A stretch of 64,000 nucleotides of DNA from Shinella sp. UYSO24 (GTDB lineage Bacteria; Pseudomonadota; Alphaproteobacteria; Rhizobiales; Rhizobiaceae). The DNA lies in NCBI GenBank assembly GCA_902167985.1, contig CABHNZ010000005.1, positions 62,001-126,000 of the forward strand, written 5' to 3'. The position numbers and the translations under genes were made by a program. This document shows positions 1 to 9,224 of the stretch, one piece after another; position 1 is the first letter of the stretch; each line of letters starts with the position of its first letter. The notes beneath the pieces were generated by a model. That model ran no database searches. It worked only from the letters and a program-made list of their open reading frames with translations, and was not told the DNA's origin.

Positions 1-1
1 C

Positions 2-811
2 AATGCGGCGATCATCGGCACGCTGATCGGTGATGGCAGGATGGCGCTGACGGATCATGATCTCGTCGCCGCATGGCGCGGCAGCGAGCGGGAGAAGATC
101 ACGCTTGCCAATCTCTTGTCGATGGAAAGCGGTCTCGAATTCAACGAGGATTACGGCACGGTTGCCGATGTGACGCGGATGCTGTTTCTCGAAAGCGACA
201 TGGCGCGGTTCGTGGCGGGCAAGCCGCTCGTCGCAGCACCGGGCACGGCCTTCAGCTATTCCTCCGGCACCTCGACGCTTCTTTCTCGTTTGTGGATGGA
301 GAAGATCGGCGACAGGACTGCGGCGCTCAATTATCCCCGGCGGGCGCTGTTCGAGCCGATCGGGATGGAAAGTGCCGTGATGGAGACTGATGCCGAGGGG
401 ACATTCGTCGGCAGTTCCTATCTCTATGCGACGGCGCGGGACTGGGCGCGATTCGGTCTGCTTCTTTCCCGTGACGGGGTGTGGAACGGCCGGCGCATCC
501 TGCCGGAAGGGTTCGTCTCGCTGATGCAGGTGCCGAACGGACATTCCGGCGGGCGCTTCACGCAGATGCAGACATGGCTGCCTTCACGCGAGGGGGCGGT
601 GAAGGGACGGATGCCGCCGGATACATTCTATCTCAGCGGCCATGACGGGCAGACGGTTGCCGTCATGCCGTCACTGGATCTGGTGGTGGTGCGGCTGGGG
701 CTGACACCCGGACAGGGGAATTACGATCCGGGTTACTTGGCCGGTACGCTCGCCGCGATGCCGGCAGGCGTGCTGACCGGCATGCTGAAGGCAACTGCCG
801 TCGGGCGCTGA
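2..811 (+). CDS. Serine hydrolase, beta-lactamase/6-aminohexanoate-dimer hydrolase family (5' end outside window)
   Basis: The frame is open from base 2 with no stop, so the gene begins before the window; the first in-window ATG is at 41. The visible 269 residues are the C-terminal part of a class C beta-lactamase-like serine hydrolase. A YSSG segment sits where the family has its second catalytic-box Tyr. A LSGHDGQ segment near the end fits the third box (H-x-G). The nucleophile-bearing SxxK box should lie just upstream and is not visible. Family members hydrolyse amides, esters or D-amino-acid peptides, and the substrate cannot be told from the sequence. The 3' end overlaps the convergent transglycosylase gene by 79 bp. 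Confidence 0.8.
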   Translation, partial: NAAIIGTLIGDGRMALTDHDLVAAWRGSEREKITLANLLSMESGLEFNEDYGTVADVTRMLFLESDMARFVAGKPLVAAPGTAFSYSSGTSTLLSRLWMEKIGDRTAALNYPRRALFEPIGMESAVMETDAEGTFVGSSYLYATARDWARFGLLLSRDGVWNGRRILPEGFVSLMQVPNGHSGGRFTQMQTWLPSREGAVKGRMPPDTFYLSGHDGQTVAVMPSLDLVVVRLGLTPGQGNYDPGYLAGTLAAMPAGVLTGMLKATAVGR

Positions 812-2004
812 TCGCTGTCGATCTCGTCCAGCATGTCCTTGCGCTTGGCATCGTAATAGTAGCCGCGGGCATAGAGCTGGATGGCGTTGTCGTTCTTGTT
901 GTCGGCAACGAGCCAGGCGCCGCGCAGATACTTGATCGCGTATTTGAGGTTCGTCTCGGCGTCGAGAAGACCCTTCGGCGGACCCTGGTAGCCCATGGCC
1001 TTGGCGGTCGCATAGCGGATCTGCATCAGGCCCCAATAGCCGTTCTTGTGATAGGCCTTGGGATCGTACTTGCTCTCACGATGAACGACACGGTGGACGA
1101 GCGATTCCGGTACGCCATAGAGGCCGGCGTAACGGTGAATGAGCTTCTTCAGTTCCGGCGGGGCGTCTGCCGCAGTTTCCGGCAGCGGATCGCCGGGAGC
1201 CGGCGGGAAGTCCATGCCGCGGTTGATTGCCGAGATGGCGGAGACGGCCTTGGGCTGGCCGGCATAGGCAAGTGTCGTGACGCCAGCTGCCGGAAGCGTC
1301 GGGCCGGTATCGGGGCGCGGCAGCGGAATGACGTGCTGGAGCGCCACCATGTCCGGTGTGAGTTCCGGCTCGTCGAGGGCGATCGCCTGTGCGGCGGCCG
1401 GCTGGATCTGGCCATTAGCGACGGCCTGTGCGACCGGCGGGGAAATCAGGCGGCTCGACTTCTGCGAGGCGGTGCCGGCTGCTGTCGGCTGCTGGGCATA
1501 TTGTGCCGCGACCTGAGCCTGCTGCGGCTGGAACTGACCCGGCGCTGCGGCCTGACCCTGGGTGAGGGGCTGAGCGAGAGGCTGGGCCTGCGCCAGAACC
1601 GGCGGCTGCACGGCTGCGGAAATGGTTTGCGGCTTGAAGGCAAGGATCGGCGCCATGACCGGCGATGCCATGGCTGCGGACTGGACGGAGGCGGTTTCGG
1701 CTTCTGCCGGAACCGGAACGGCGATGCGACCGGTCTTGGTCAGAGCGATCGTCGGCTGTGCGGCCATCGAAGCGTCAGCGGCCGTTGCACCGCCCTGCTG
1801 CGCCACCATCATCGGCTGATCACCGACCGGAAGAGGGCCGTTGAATTGGGTGGTTGCTCCTTCGGCAGAAGCGATCTTGGCAGACCCGGCGTGTTCCGCC
1901 GAAGCCATTTTCTGGTCGCGTTCGACGCTCGAACATCCGGCAAGTGCCGACGACATCAACAATGCCGCAGCCGTTCCACGGCCGATGAACCGAATTACCG
2001 CCAT
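733..2004 (-). CDS. Lytic transglycosylase (SLT domain) lipoprotein
   Basis: This 423-residue protein starts with a lipoprotein signal (hydrophobic stretch ending in ALAGCSS), which is why I chose the ATG at 2004 over an upstream one at 2094. A long low-complexity Ala/Gln/Pro-rich middle, about residues 40-270, is followed by a C-terminal SLT domain with the catalytic Glu in HRESKYDP and the motifs GYWGLMQIR and ETNLKYAIKYL. Such enzymes cut the MurNAc-GlcNAc bond of peptidoglycan with 1,6-anhydro product formation, here probably from the outer-membrane inner face. The C-terminal tail overlaps the convergent serine hydrolase gene by 79 bp. That is unusual and could mean one of the two 3' ends is misread. 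Confidence 0.85.
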   Translation of the reverse strand: MAVIRFIGRGTAAALLMSSALAGCSSVERDQKMASAEHAGSAKIASAEGATTQFNGPLPVGDQPMMVAQQGGATAADASMAAQPTIALTKTGRIAVPVPAEAETASVQSAAMASPVMAPILAFKPQTISAAVQPPVLAQAQPLAQPLTQGQAAAPGQFQPQQAQVAAQYAQQPTAAGTASQKSSRLISPPVAQAVANGQIQPAAAQAIALDEPELTPDMVALQHVIPLPRPDTGPTLPAAGVTTLAYAGQPKAVSAISAINRGMDFPPAPGDPLPETAADAPPELKKLIHRYAGLYGVPESLVHRVVHRESKYDPKAYHKNGYWGLMQIRYATAKAMGYQGPPKGLLDAETNLKYAIKYLRGAWLVADNKNDNAIQLYARGYYYDAKRKDMLDEIDSDQRPTAVAFSMPVSTPAGIAASVPAK

Positions 2005-2160
2005 TGGGTCGCTTTCATAATAATTGGTTACCCCGGCCCGCCCAAAAGTTACCAAATGTGGATTTTCATTAACGTATAAGGCGGGCGTGGGCAAGATGGC
2101 CCGGAGGGCTCATATCGTTTGCCCTGGCTTCGGCGTGTCTGGCGACCCGTCTGAAACCGT

Positions 2161-2796
2161 TCAGGCTGCAATCCGCCGGTAGCCGGCAGTGACCGCGCGT
2201 CTGGCGATGAATACCTGACGGGCCTTGCCCGGACCTGTCGTGGAAGGCCTGCGAATGCGGCGCCGGCTGAGTGCAAGGGAGGGGAGAAGTGCGACGAAGA
2301 GCGAGGCGGCAAGAGCCGCTGCGAGGAAGGTGACGAACAGGCCGGCTGCGGTCAGCAAAGTTGCTGTGGATTGCGTCAGGAACTGCGTCTGGAGCGCCGC
2401 CAGGGCAAAGATGTAGCGGCTGCCGGAGAGGGGGGCGTTGAGGACATGCGAGAAGATCCGGACCGCGCGACGCTCCGGCAGATTGTCATTGTCGGCGACC
2501 GGTCCCTTGGCGCGCGGATCCTGAAAGCACCAGAGAATGTAGAGCATCAGATAGGCGACGCCGACCCAGGCGATGGTCTCCATGGCGGCCGGCAGATAGA
2601 AGGCAACGAGGAAGACCGGCACGAGCGCAATCGCGAAGGTTGCCGACAGGCCGAGCACGAGGGCCGGAACGGTCAGCAGCGCGACGACGCGGCCGCGCTG
2701 GAGCGAGAAGGTGGCAACAAGCCGCTTGGCCGGGCTTGGCAAAAGGACGAAGAAGATTGTGGCCGCAGCAAAAGCGAACCATAGATCAAGCGTCAT
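2161..2796 (-). CDS. LysE family translocator
   Basis: This is a 211-residue, strongly hydrophobic protein beginning MTLDLWFAFAAATIFF and continuing LLPSPAKRLVA, the position where LysE/RhtB exporters have their N-terminal PGP-like segment. About five to six membrane segments can be read from the sequence. The family exports amino acids or related metabolites across the inner membrane, and the substrate is not predictable. The gene is separated from the neighbouring transglycosylase by about 150 bp. Its C-terminus is Arg-rich and looks cytoplasmic. A short tandem repeat lies 75 bp upstream of the start codon. Confidence 0.75.
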   Translation of the reverse strand: MTLDLWFAFAAATIFFVLLPSPAKRLVATFSLQRGRVVALLTVPALVLGLSATFAIALVPVFLVAFYLPAAMETIAWVGVAYLMLYILWCFQDPRAKGPVADNDNLPERRAVRIFSHVLNAPLSGSRYIFALAALQTQFLTQSTATLLTAAGLFVTFLAAALAASLFVALLPSLALSRRRIRRPSTTGPGKARQVFIARRAVTAGYRRIAA

Positions 2797-2871
2797 CCCC
2801 GTTTCCTTCCCGGCGCCTGCGAGCGTCCGTTACAACTTTTCCAAGGCCGGCATCCGGTACCGGCCTACCTG

Positions 2872-2923
2872 TGTCACGATCCCAGGTCACGATCCCAGTT
2901 CACGATCCCAGGTCACGATCCCG
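2872..2923. repeat. Tandem repeat, four copies of a 13-bp unit
   Basis: Four adjacent 13-bp copies with consensus GGTCACGATCCCA start at 2872, 2885, 2898 and 2911; each differs from the consensus by one base or none. The array lies between the divergently placed start of the LysE-type gene and the 3' end of pfp, in non-coding sequence. Confidence 0.9.
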
Positions 2924-2978
2924 GCGACGCGCCGAAACGCAGTCATGCTGGCCATTGTGGCGACCCTTGCAAATGACC

Positions 2979-4201
2979 TCATGCCTGCTCGTAGCGCTGA
3001 CCGATCGTGTCCATCACTTCCGCGAACCATTTTGCCGTCAGATCGAAATGTTTTCCACCCTTGATTCGCGGGAATTCGATGGTTCTCAACTGTCCGTTCC
3101 GATCCTCGTCATGGCCGGTGACGCCAGAGACGCCGGCAAGCGCGTTTTCTACCGCAAGATCGACCATGCCCTTGATCAGCATCAGGTCGGCGCCATTGGC
3201 CGGTGCCGAGCGGGCGTAGTAGCCGGATTTCTGCACCATCGAGCGATCCGCGCCGAGAAGCGCTGCGAATCGGCTCTGGAACCAGTTGCCGACATTGATC
3301 GTGTCGAGCTTCACATGGCCGAAGGCGTCACGCTTGACCACCTCGCCAGCCGCCTCGCGCTCGGCGATGATCGCATCCATGCAGGCGCCTTCGGAGACGA
3401 AAAGCGTGACGCAGCCGCGTTTGTCCATCACCGATTTCAGCCGGTCGGCCTCGCCTTCGAGATCGAATTTCATCTCCGGCAGGTAGAGGCGTCGATGGCC
3501 TTCAGCTCGGCATTCATCATCAGGCCGTCGACATAGTCGTTGCCCTTGATCTTCTGCATATAGGCGCGGGCCGTTGCGGCAGTCAGCCAGCCGCAATGGC
3601 GGCCCATGACCTCGTGGATAACAAGGGTGCGCGGGGCGGCGGTCTGTTCGTTGGAGACATTGTCGAAGAAGTCTGCGCCTGCCTCCGCCGCCGTCCATGC
3701 GCCAAGCGACTGGCGGATCGGCACGACGTCATTGTCTACCGTCTTCGGCAGGCCGACGACGGTCAGGTCATAGCCGTTGCTGGCAAGATAGGCGGCAAGA
3801 TCGGCCGCGGTCGTGTTGGTATCGTCACCGCCGATCGTATGGAGAATGGTGACGCCATCGGCGGCCAGCCGTTCGGCCGCGACTTTCAACGGGTTCTCGC
3901 CTTCCTTGACGAGGCCGCGCTTGACGCAATCGGCGGCATTGGTGAGCTTGACGCGGCTATTGCCGATCGGCGAGCCGCCATAGCGGTGAAGACGAGGGGC
4001 CTTTTGGCGCATTGCCGGCGTGATTTCGATACTGTCGCCGAGGAGAACGCCCTGATAACCCGAGCGATAGGCGATGATCTCCGCGTCCGGGGCGATCTCG
4101 CTGTAACGTTCGATCAGTCCGCCAACGGCGGACGAGAGGCAGGGCGCAAGCCCGCCTGCGGTAAGAAGCGCAACCTTGGTCTTGTCGGTGTTTCTGGCCA
4201 T
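2979..4201 (-). CDS. pfp: Pyrophosphate-type 6-phosphofructokinase (frameshifted in this sequence)
   Basis: The enzyme phosphorylates fructose 6-phosphate in glycolysis. The N-terminal part has the glycine-rich nucleotide loop, GGDDTNT (an Asp where ATP-type enzymes have Gly, typical of PPi-dependent forms), PKTVDND with the catalytic Asp, and MGRHCGW. The start ATG at 4201 has a good AGGAGG site. Near 3490 the frame changes: the N-terminal frame ends a few codons after ELKAID, while the rest (LYLPEMKFD onward to RYEQA) lies in the next frame. One missing base (GACGCC-CTC read as GACGCCTC) explains it. The repaired product is about 407 residues, the normal family length. I regard the lesion as a sequencing error. 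Confidence 0.9.
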
Positions 4202-4556
4202 CGATCCTCCTTCGCGCCCATATTCGCCTCAGACGAATTGAGCATCGGCTAAAACGATGAAAGGGATGGGGCAGGAGGGGGCATCTGTAAAGTGAAGTGC
4301 TGATGAAAATTTTCGGCATCGGGGCAGTGCCGATGGAATCGGTGGCGCTCAACCGCCAGGCGTGGCCTCATGGTTTCGGAGCAGTCTGGCTGCGTGACAC
4401 GCGAATGTGAGGGCACGGCCCGGACGTTCAGACGTTGCTGGATGGTCAATCCGCCGCGAAAAGGCCGGGATTGTTCGAAATAGATGAACATAGTTTAATC
4501 CGTCGCCGTCCGTCCGGCCCGTTGCAAATCCCGGGCCAATCTGGTCAATTGCGCAC
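4202..4556. other. Intergenic region between divergent pfp and djlA-like gene
   Basis: About 355 bp with no convincing gene. The ORFs that can be read here lack coding character and signals. The region should hold the divergent promoters of pfp and of the TerB/DnaJ gene. A short hairpin (CATCGG, 7-nt loop, CCGATG) lies near 4317-4336. I see no clear sigma-70 box pair. Confidence 0.5.
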
Positions 4557-5300
4557 ATGATTTTCGATTTCGATTGCCTGCATATTTCCTCCTTCTGGGA
4601 ACGCCTTGTCGGCGCCATTGGCGACGCGGCCGGAAACGCGCTCGGCCGCGTGGTCGAGGCGATCCGTACCCTGTTCGAGGGTGACCCGGAAACGCGCCGT
4701 CAGGTGTCGTTCTCGGTGGCGATCATCGCGCTTTCCGCCAAGATGGCCAAGGCGGACGGCGTCGTGACCGAGGCCGAAGTGAAGGCATTCCAGCAGATCT
4801 TCGATTTTCCCGATGAAGAAGCCCGCAACGTCGCGCGTCTCTACAATCTCGCGCGTCAGGACATTGCCGGCTATGAGGCCTATGCCTCGAACCTTGCCAA
4901 TCTCTGCTCGACGGGTGCCTCGCAGAATTGCCCGATGCTGGAAAACGTCATCGACGGCCTGTTCCACATCGCGAAAGCCGATGGGCTGATCCACGAGAAG
5001 GAAATGGCCTTTTTGGCGCGGATCGCCGAGATTTTCCGTATCGACGAGGAACGCTTCCGCCGCATCATGGCACGGCATGTGCATCTTGAAGGGCGCGACC
5101 CGTATCTGATCCTCGGCGTGTCGCGCGACGACGATTTCGCGACGATCCGCAAGCATTACCGGCTGCTCGTTTCCGAGCATCATCCGGACCGGCTGATCGC
5201 GCGCGGCGTGCCGGCGGCGCTGCATGCCGCCGCCAACGAGCGCATGGCGGCCCTCAACGAGGCCTATGCCGAAATCGAGAAAGAGCGTCGCGCCGCATGA
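4557..5300 (+). CDS. DjlA-type co-chaperone: TerB-like domain plus C-terminal J domain
   Basis: The 247-residue protein has a TerB-like helical domain at about residues 55-170 (ALSAKMAKADGVVTEAE and a second half HIAKADGLIHEKEM). A J domain follows at about 178-245 with DPYLILGV and the HPD tripeptide in SEHHPDRL. J domains stimulate DnaK ATPase. Unlike enterobacterial DjlA there is no obvious N-terminal membrane segment. The start has no clear Shine-Dalgarno site, so the true start may be slightly downstream. The stop overlaps the start of the amidase gene (ATGA), which implies translational coupling and a shared role in envelope maintenance. The role is inferred from context only. Confidence 0.8.
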   Translation: MIFDFDCLHISSFWERLVGAIGDAAGNALGRVVEAIRTLFEGDPETRRQVSFSVAIIALSAKMAKADGVVTEAEVKAFQQIFDFPDEEARNVARLYNLARQDIAGYEAYASNLANLCSTGASQNCPMLENVIDGLFHIAKADGLIHEKEMAFLARIAEIFRIDEERFRRIMARHVHLEGRDPYLILGVSRDDDFATIRKHYRLLVSEHHPDRLIARGVPAALHAAANERMAALNEAYAEIEKERRAA

Positions 5301-6084
5301 GCGAGCTGATCGCCGATCATCCGGGTGCGCGCGTGATGCCGTCGCCCAATCATGGACCGCGCGTATGGGGCGAGGGGGCTGAAAACCCCGATGCCGAGCG
5401 CCGCCCGGACATGATCCTTCTCCACTATACCGGCATGCCTTCCGATGCGGGGGCGCTTGCATGGCTGCGCAATCCGGTCAGTCAGGTCTCCAGCCACTAT
5501 TCGTCGAGCAGGACGGCACGATCATCCAGATGGTGCCGGAGACGCGTCGCGCATGGCATGCGGGCAAGAGCTTCTGGGCCGGCGATACGGACATCAATTC
5601 CTGTTCCATCGGTATCGAGATTGCCAATGCCGGCCATCCCGGCGGGCTGCCCGATTACCCGGAAAAGCAGATCGCAGCCGTCGTCGAATTGTGTCTTGAT
5701 TGTGGCGAACGCTGGGGTATCAGCCCCGAACGGGTGCTCGGACACTCGGATGTCGCCCCTGTTCGCAAGGTCGATCCGGGTGAAAATTTCCCGTGGGGAT
5801 ATCTGCATTCGAAGGGCGTCGGACACTTCGTCGAGCCGTGTCCGATCGCCGGTGGCCGGTTCTTCCATCAGGGTGAAAGCGGCCAGCCGATCGAGGCACT
5901 TCAGTCGATGCTGTCGCTCTATGGTTACGGCGTTGAGATCACAGGCAATTTCTGCGAGCGCACGAAAGGCGCCGTCGAGGCGTTCCAGCGGCATTTTCGC
6001 CCTGCACGCGTTGATGGTATCGCCGATTATTCGACCATCGATACGCTTCATCGCCTGCTGGCTTCCCTGCCGCGCTACAGCTGA
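5297..6084 (+). CDS. N-acetylmuramoyl-L-alanine amidase, AmpD/Amidase_2 type with PG-binding domain (frameshifted)
   Basis: The amidase cleaves the lactyl-amide bond between MurNAc (or anhydroMurNAc) and L-Ala. The N-terminal part carries ILLHYTGM with a predicted zinc His; further on are SIGIEIANAGH, RVLGHSDVAP with the second His, and a basic/acidic pair in KVDPGENFPW. A peptidoglycan_binding_1 domain ends the protein, about residues 190-255. The frame breaks near 5500: TAT-TCG-TCG-AGC should read TAT-TTC-GTC-GAG, meaning one T was lost from a TTT run. The repaired length is about 262 residues. The gene is ATGA-coupled to the TerB/DnaJ gene upstream. There is no signal peptide, which suits a cytoplasmic recycling enzyme. 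Confidence 0.88.
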
Positions 6085-6321
6085 ACAATCATGCTCTGAA
6101 ACCCCTTAAAACGAAGGGGTGAGGCTGCGTTTTGTGCGCTGCCACATACTTACCGTATTAGGCGGCTCTAAAGGACGGGCGACGCAGCCATAGCATGTAG
6201 GGCGGGCTGCCACCTAAAACGAACAGGGTCGTGTGATCCGTCGTGCCGTCATCCGGCGACGCGGCGAGAGGGCGTGCGTATTCGCCCGCACACCTGCTGG
6301 TCCGGAGACGAACTAAACTCG
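6085..6321 (+). other. Structured intergenic region
   Basis: There is no gene in these 237 bp. A hairpin (ACCCCTT, 6-nt loop, AAGGGGT) occupies 6101-6120 directly after the amidase stop and may be its terminator, although no T-run follows. A second complementary pair, GGCTGCGT at 6123-6130 and ACGCAGCC at 6182-6189, could enclose a larger RNA fold. I cannot assign it to a known RNA family. Confidence 0.4.
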
Positions 6322-7042
6322 ATGAACAAACTGGCTATTACAGCCGCGGCGGGCCTTGTCATGCTTGCCGCGACGACAGAACTCGTGCGTGCACAGGATG
6401 GCGGAGAGATGACCGTCTATACCAAGCCGCTGATAACCGAAACGAAGCAGGCATCCGATGCCGGTTCCAAGCCCCAGGATGGGACCGAAAAGGACGGGGC
6501 GATCAAGCCTGGGAACGCGCGAGACAGGCTTTGCCGCGCCTGACGATGTGACCAAGCGAATGGTCCGGCATTTGCATTATGCGGCACTCATCGAGAAATA
6601 TGCGGCGATGAACGGTGTGCCGGTGGAGCTTGCCACGGCCGTCATCCAGATCGAAAGCAATTTCCGCCCGACCGTTCGCGGCAGTGCCGGCGAGATCGGG
6701 CTGATGCAGGTGAAGCCGGCAACCGCGCGGCTGATGGGCTATCGCGGTTCGGATTACGGGCTCTTCGATCCGGAAACCAATATCCGCTACGGGATGAAAT
6801 ATCTGGCCGGTGCGCAGGCGCGCGGCAATGGCAAGATCTGCGGCACGATCCTCAAATACAATGCCGGCCATGGTGCCACGCGGATGAACCCGGTGTCGCA
6901 GCGCTACTGCAACCGGGTGAAGACGGTGATTGCCGCAGCCGAGAAGGACGGTACGAGCGTCATCGCCGATGCCTCCGGTCCCGCCGTTGCCTATGGGCGC
7001 GCCGCGCAGCTCTCGTCTGCACATATGCCTCTGGTATTTTGA
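6322..7042 (+). CDS. Lytic transglycosylase (SLT domain), secreted (frameshifted)
   Basis: An N-terminal Sec signal (hydrophobic LAITAAAGLVMLAATTE, then RAQDGG) begins at ATG 6322. The catalytic SLT domain is in another frame and spans about 6560-6990, with the catalytic Glu in IQIESNFRP, then GEIGLMQVKPATA and ILKYNAGHG. The two frames overlap between about 6490 and 6540, so one inserted base or two missing bases join them; the junction lies near the AAGCCTGGGAACGCGCG stretch. Joined, the product is about 240 residues, a periplasmic murein hydrolase. It sits between the AmpD-like amidase and rnpB, next to the wall-synthesis cluster. The downstream ORF alone would lack a signal peptide, which argues for the joined reading. 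Confidence 0.8.
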
Positions 7043-7105
7043 TTCCGGAAACGGCTAGAACTGTCTCTGTCAAAAAGACATTCAGCCGTTCGGATCGAAA
7101 AGGGC

Positions 7106-8313
7106 ATGGTAATGGCGCAGGCAGCAGGAACCCACCGGTTCATCATCGTGGGTGCGGGCATGATGGGGGCCGCGGCAGCGCGGCACCTGTCGCAATGGAC
7201 GGACGGCGTGGCGCTGATCGGCCCTTACGAACCTCTCGATGTTGCGCATCATGACGGGGTCTTTGCCAGCCATTACGACGAAGCGCGGATTACCCGGACG
7301 ATCGACGCCAATCCCGTCTGGGCGCGCCTCGCCAATCGTTCGATCGCCCGTTACGCGGAGATCGCGGCCGAAAGCGGCGTGGATTTCTATCATGAGGTCG
7401 GTTGCCTGATCGTCGGGCCGGAGCGCGTCGGTCAGCCGAAATCCTATGTTGCCAACGTGCTCGATGCGGCCGGCAGGCTCGATGTCGCCGTCGAGGCTCT
7501 TGGTGCGCGAGCACTGGCGGAGCGCTTTCCGTCCTTCTCGTTCGGAGAGGCGAGCGAAGGGGTGTGGGAGGCGCGCAATGCCGGGCATATCAATCCGCGC
7601 AGGCTGGTCGCCGCGCAGGGCCTGCTCGCGGAACGACAGGGCGTTACCCGCATTGCCGAGACGGTCACGTCCATTCGCCAGAGCGGCGATATCGTCGAAG
7701 TGACGACGGCCGAGGGTGCCGTCCATCGGGCGGAAAAGGTTCTGCTCGCCGCCGGCGGTTTTTCCATCAATGAGAATCTCTTGCCGCGACGTCTTAATCT
7801 TGAGGTTTATGCGCGCACGGTCGCCTTTTTCGAGATTGCCCCGGAGGATCAGCCGGTCTGGCAGAGCTTCCGTCGCTGATTTGGAAGTGGACGGACCAGG
7901 ATGACGGCATCTACCTGCTGCCGCCGGTGCGCTATCCCGACGGCCGGACCTATCTGAAGATCGGCGGCGACCCGGATGACATGCTGCTGAAAAGCGAGCC
8001 GGATGTGCGGGCCTGGTTTCGTTCCGGCGGGCGCGAGACGACGAAAGCGCATCTGACGAAGGTGATGGAGCGGCTGATGCCGGCGCTCGACCTGTCGCGC
8101 GCTTCAATGTCGGCCTGCGTCACCTCGTTCACACCGACCGATTATCCGGCGATCGCCATGAGCGATGCGGACCGTATCGGCATTCTCACCGGCGGCTGCG
8201 GTTCTGCGGCCAAGAGTTCCGACGAAATCGGCCGGCTGGGCGCGGAACTGATCTTCCATGGGCGTATCATCGACGATGCCTATGACGTGGATTTTCGCGC
8301 GGATTATCTCTGA
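7106..8313 (+). CDS. FAD-dependent oxidoreductase of the sarcosine/N-methyltryptophan oxidase (DAO) family (frameshifted)
   Basis: The N-terminus has the dinucleotide-binding motif in IIVGAGMMGAAAARHL. The C-terminal half contains SACVTSFTPTDYP; in monomeric sarcosine oxidase the equivalent Cys carries the flavin covalently, so covalent FAD is possible here (inference). A second glycine-rich segment, ILTGGCGSAAK, precedes the end. The frame breaks near 7870: CAG-AGC-TTC-CGT should read TTC-CCG-TCG-CTG, one C lost from CCC. The repaired protein is about 402 residues, a normal family length. It probably oxidises a secondary amine or amino-acid derivative to give H2O2; the substrate is unknown. 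The alternative ATG at 7112 cannot be excluded. Confidence 0.82.
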
Positions 8314-8395
8314 ACGGCAAAAGGGTGGCGAATATCTGTCGCAGATGGCGCCGTGGCTCTGGCATTCCGTTCGCATCTCGTCTATGCACCGGCTC

Positions 8396-8827
8396 GCCAG
8401 TTGGCCGGGCAGCCGCGCTTTACAATGCCGAAAGGTGGTAGGGTGAGGAAAGTCCGGGCTCCACGGAAACACGGTGCCGGATAACGTCCGGCGGGGGCGA
8501 CCCCAGGGATAGTGCCACAGAAAGGAAACCGCCCCGCTTTCCGATCCGCCCTTTTGGGGACGGATGGGATAGCGGGGTAAGGGTGAAAGGGTGGGGTAAG
8601 AGCCCACCGCGCCGCTGGTAACAGGGGCGGCAAGGTAAACCCCACCGGGAGCAAAACCGAATAGGGATGACGCGGGGAGGCCTCTGGGCCGACTACAGCC
8701 TGTTTCCGGGCCAGTCATCCGGGTGGGTTGCGCGAGGCGGCATGCAAATGCCGTCCCAGATGAATGGCTGCCGCGTCCCGATCCTCGGATCGGGGCCTTA
8801 CAGAACCCGGCTTACAGGCCAACTGGC
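8396..8827 (+). ncRNA. rnpB: RNase P RNA (class A)
   Basis: The region carries the conserved RNase P core: GAGGAAAGTCCGGGCTCC (CR I, about 8441-8458), an ACAGAAA segment (about 8517), GGTAAGAGCCCACCGC (about 8595), and the 3' AGAACCCGGCTTACAGGCC segment. The termini close with P1: GCCAGTTGGCC at 8396-8406 pairs with GGCCAACTGGC at 8817-8827, which fixes the ends. The RNA is the catalytic subunit that matures tRNA 5' ends. A GCGATCG/CGATCGC hairpin at 8843-8862 follows but lacks a T-run. Placement just before the dcw cluster is common in rhizobia. Confidence 0.97.
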
Positions 8828-9224
8828 GATTTTCTCTTGTTTGCGATCGGCTTGACGATCGCTCCTGCGATTCTGGCGCGATCGGGCGGCGAACCCGGCG
8901 CAATCGCAGCGTGTCGCGGGCCGGCTGCGCGCGGGCCGGTGATTTGCCGATTATTGAAAATTTATCGCCATATTTCAGTGGCTTGAGGTTTTTCGCGGGC
9001 CTGTGGATAGGGGTGTCCGGCTGTTGCGTCAGATGGCAAAAGTAACCCTTTGTTAAACTTAACGGCCTATAAACAATTCATTGTAGAGAGGGCGCTGAAG
9101 GCTCTCTCGTGAATGCTCCGATTGCCCGATGTTGCCGTGAATTTGCGCGAAGGCGCGTCCGGCGGGCGTTGTGGGCTAAAGATTTGGGCGCGGCATGCGT
9201 CTTGCGTGAGAAGGGAATGGCCGG
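8828..9224 (+). other. Leader and promoter region of the dcw cluster; no mraZ visible
   Basis: There is no coding sequence in these 397 bp. mraZ, usually the first gene of this cluster, cannot be read in any frame. The section 8940-9090 is AT-richer than its surroundings and carries the palindromes GTTAAACTTAAC (9052-9063) and ACAATTCATTGT (9073-9084). Promoters for rsmH and the following genes are expected here. Confidence 0.6.
9052..9084. promoter_or_regulatory. Two palindromes upstream of rsmH
   Basis: GTTAA-AC-TTAAC at 9052-9063 and ACAAT-TC-ATTGT at 9073-9084 are perfect inverted repeats, 9 bp apart, in the AT-rich leader of the dcw cluster. They are candidate operator sites. Binding of any given regulator is not shown by the sequence. 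Confidence 0.35.

Noticed and set aside
2872-2923. CRISPR-like array
   Set aside because: The units are adjacent with no spacers and are only 13 bp long; no cas genes are present.
8104-8903. ORFs on both strands across the rnpB region
   Set aside because: The sequence is the RNase P RNA with its conserved core and P1 pairing; the frames are accidental.
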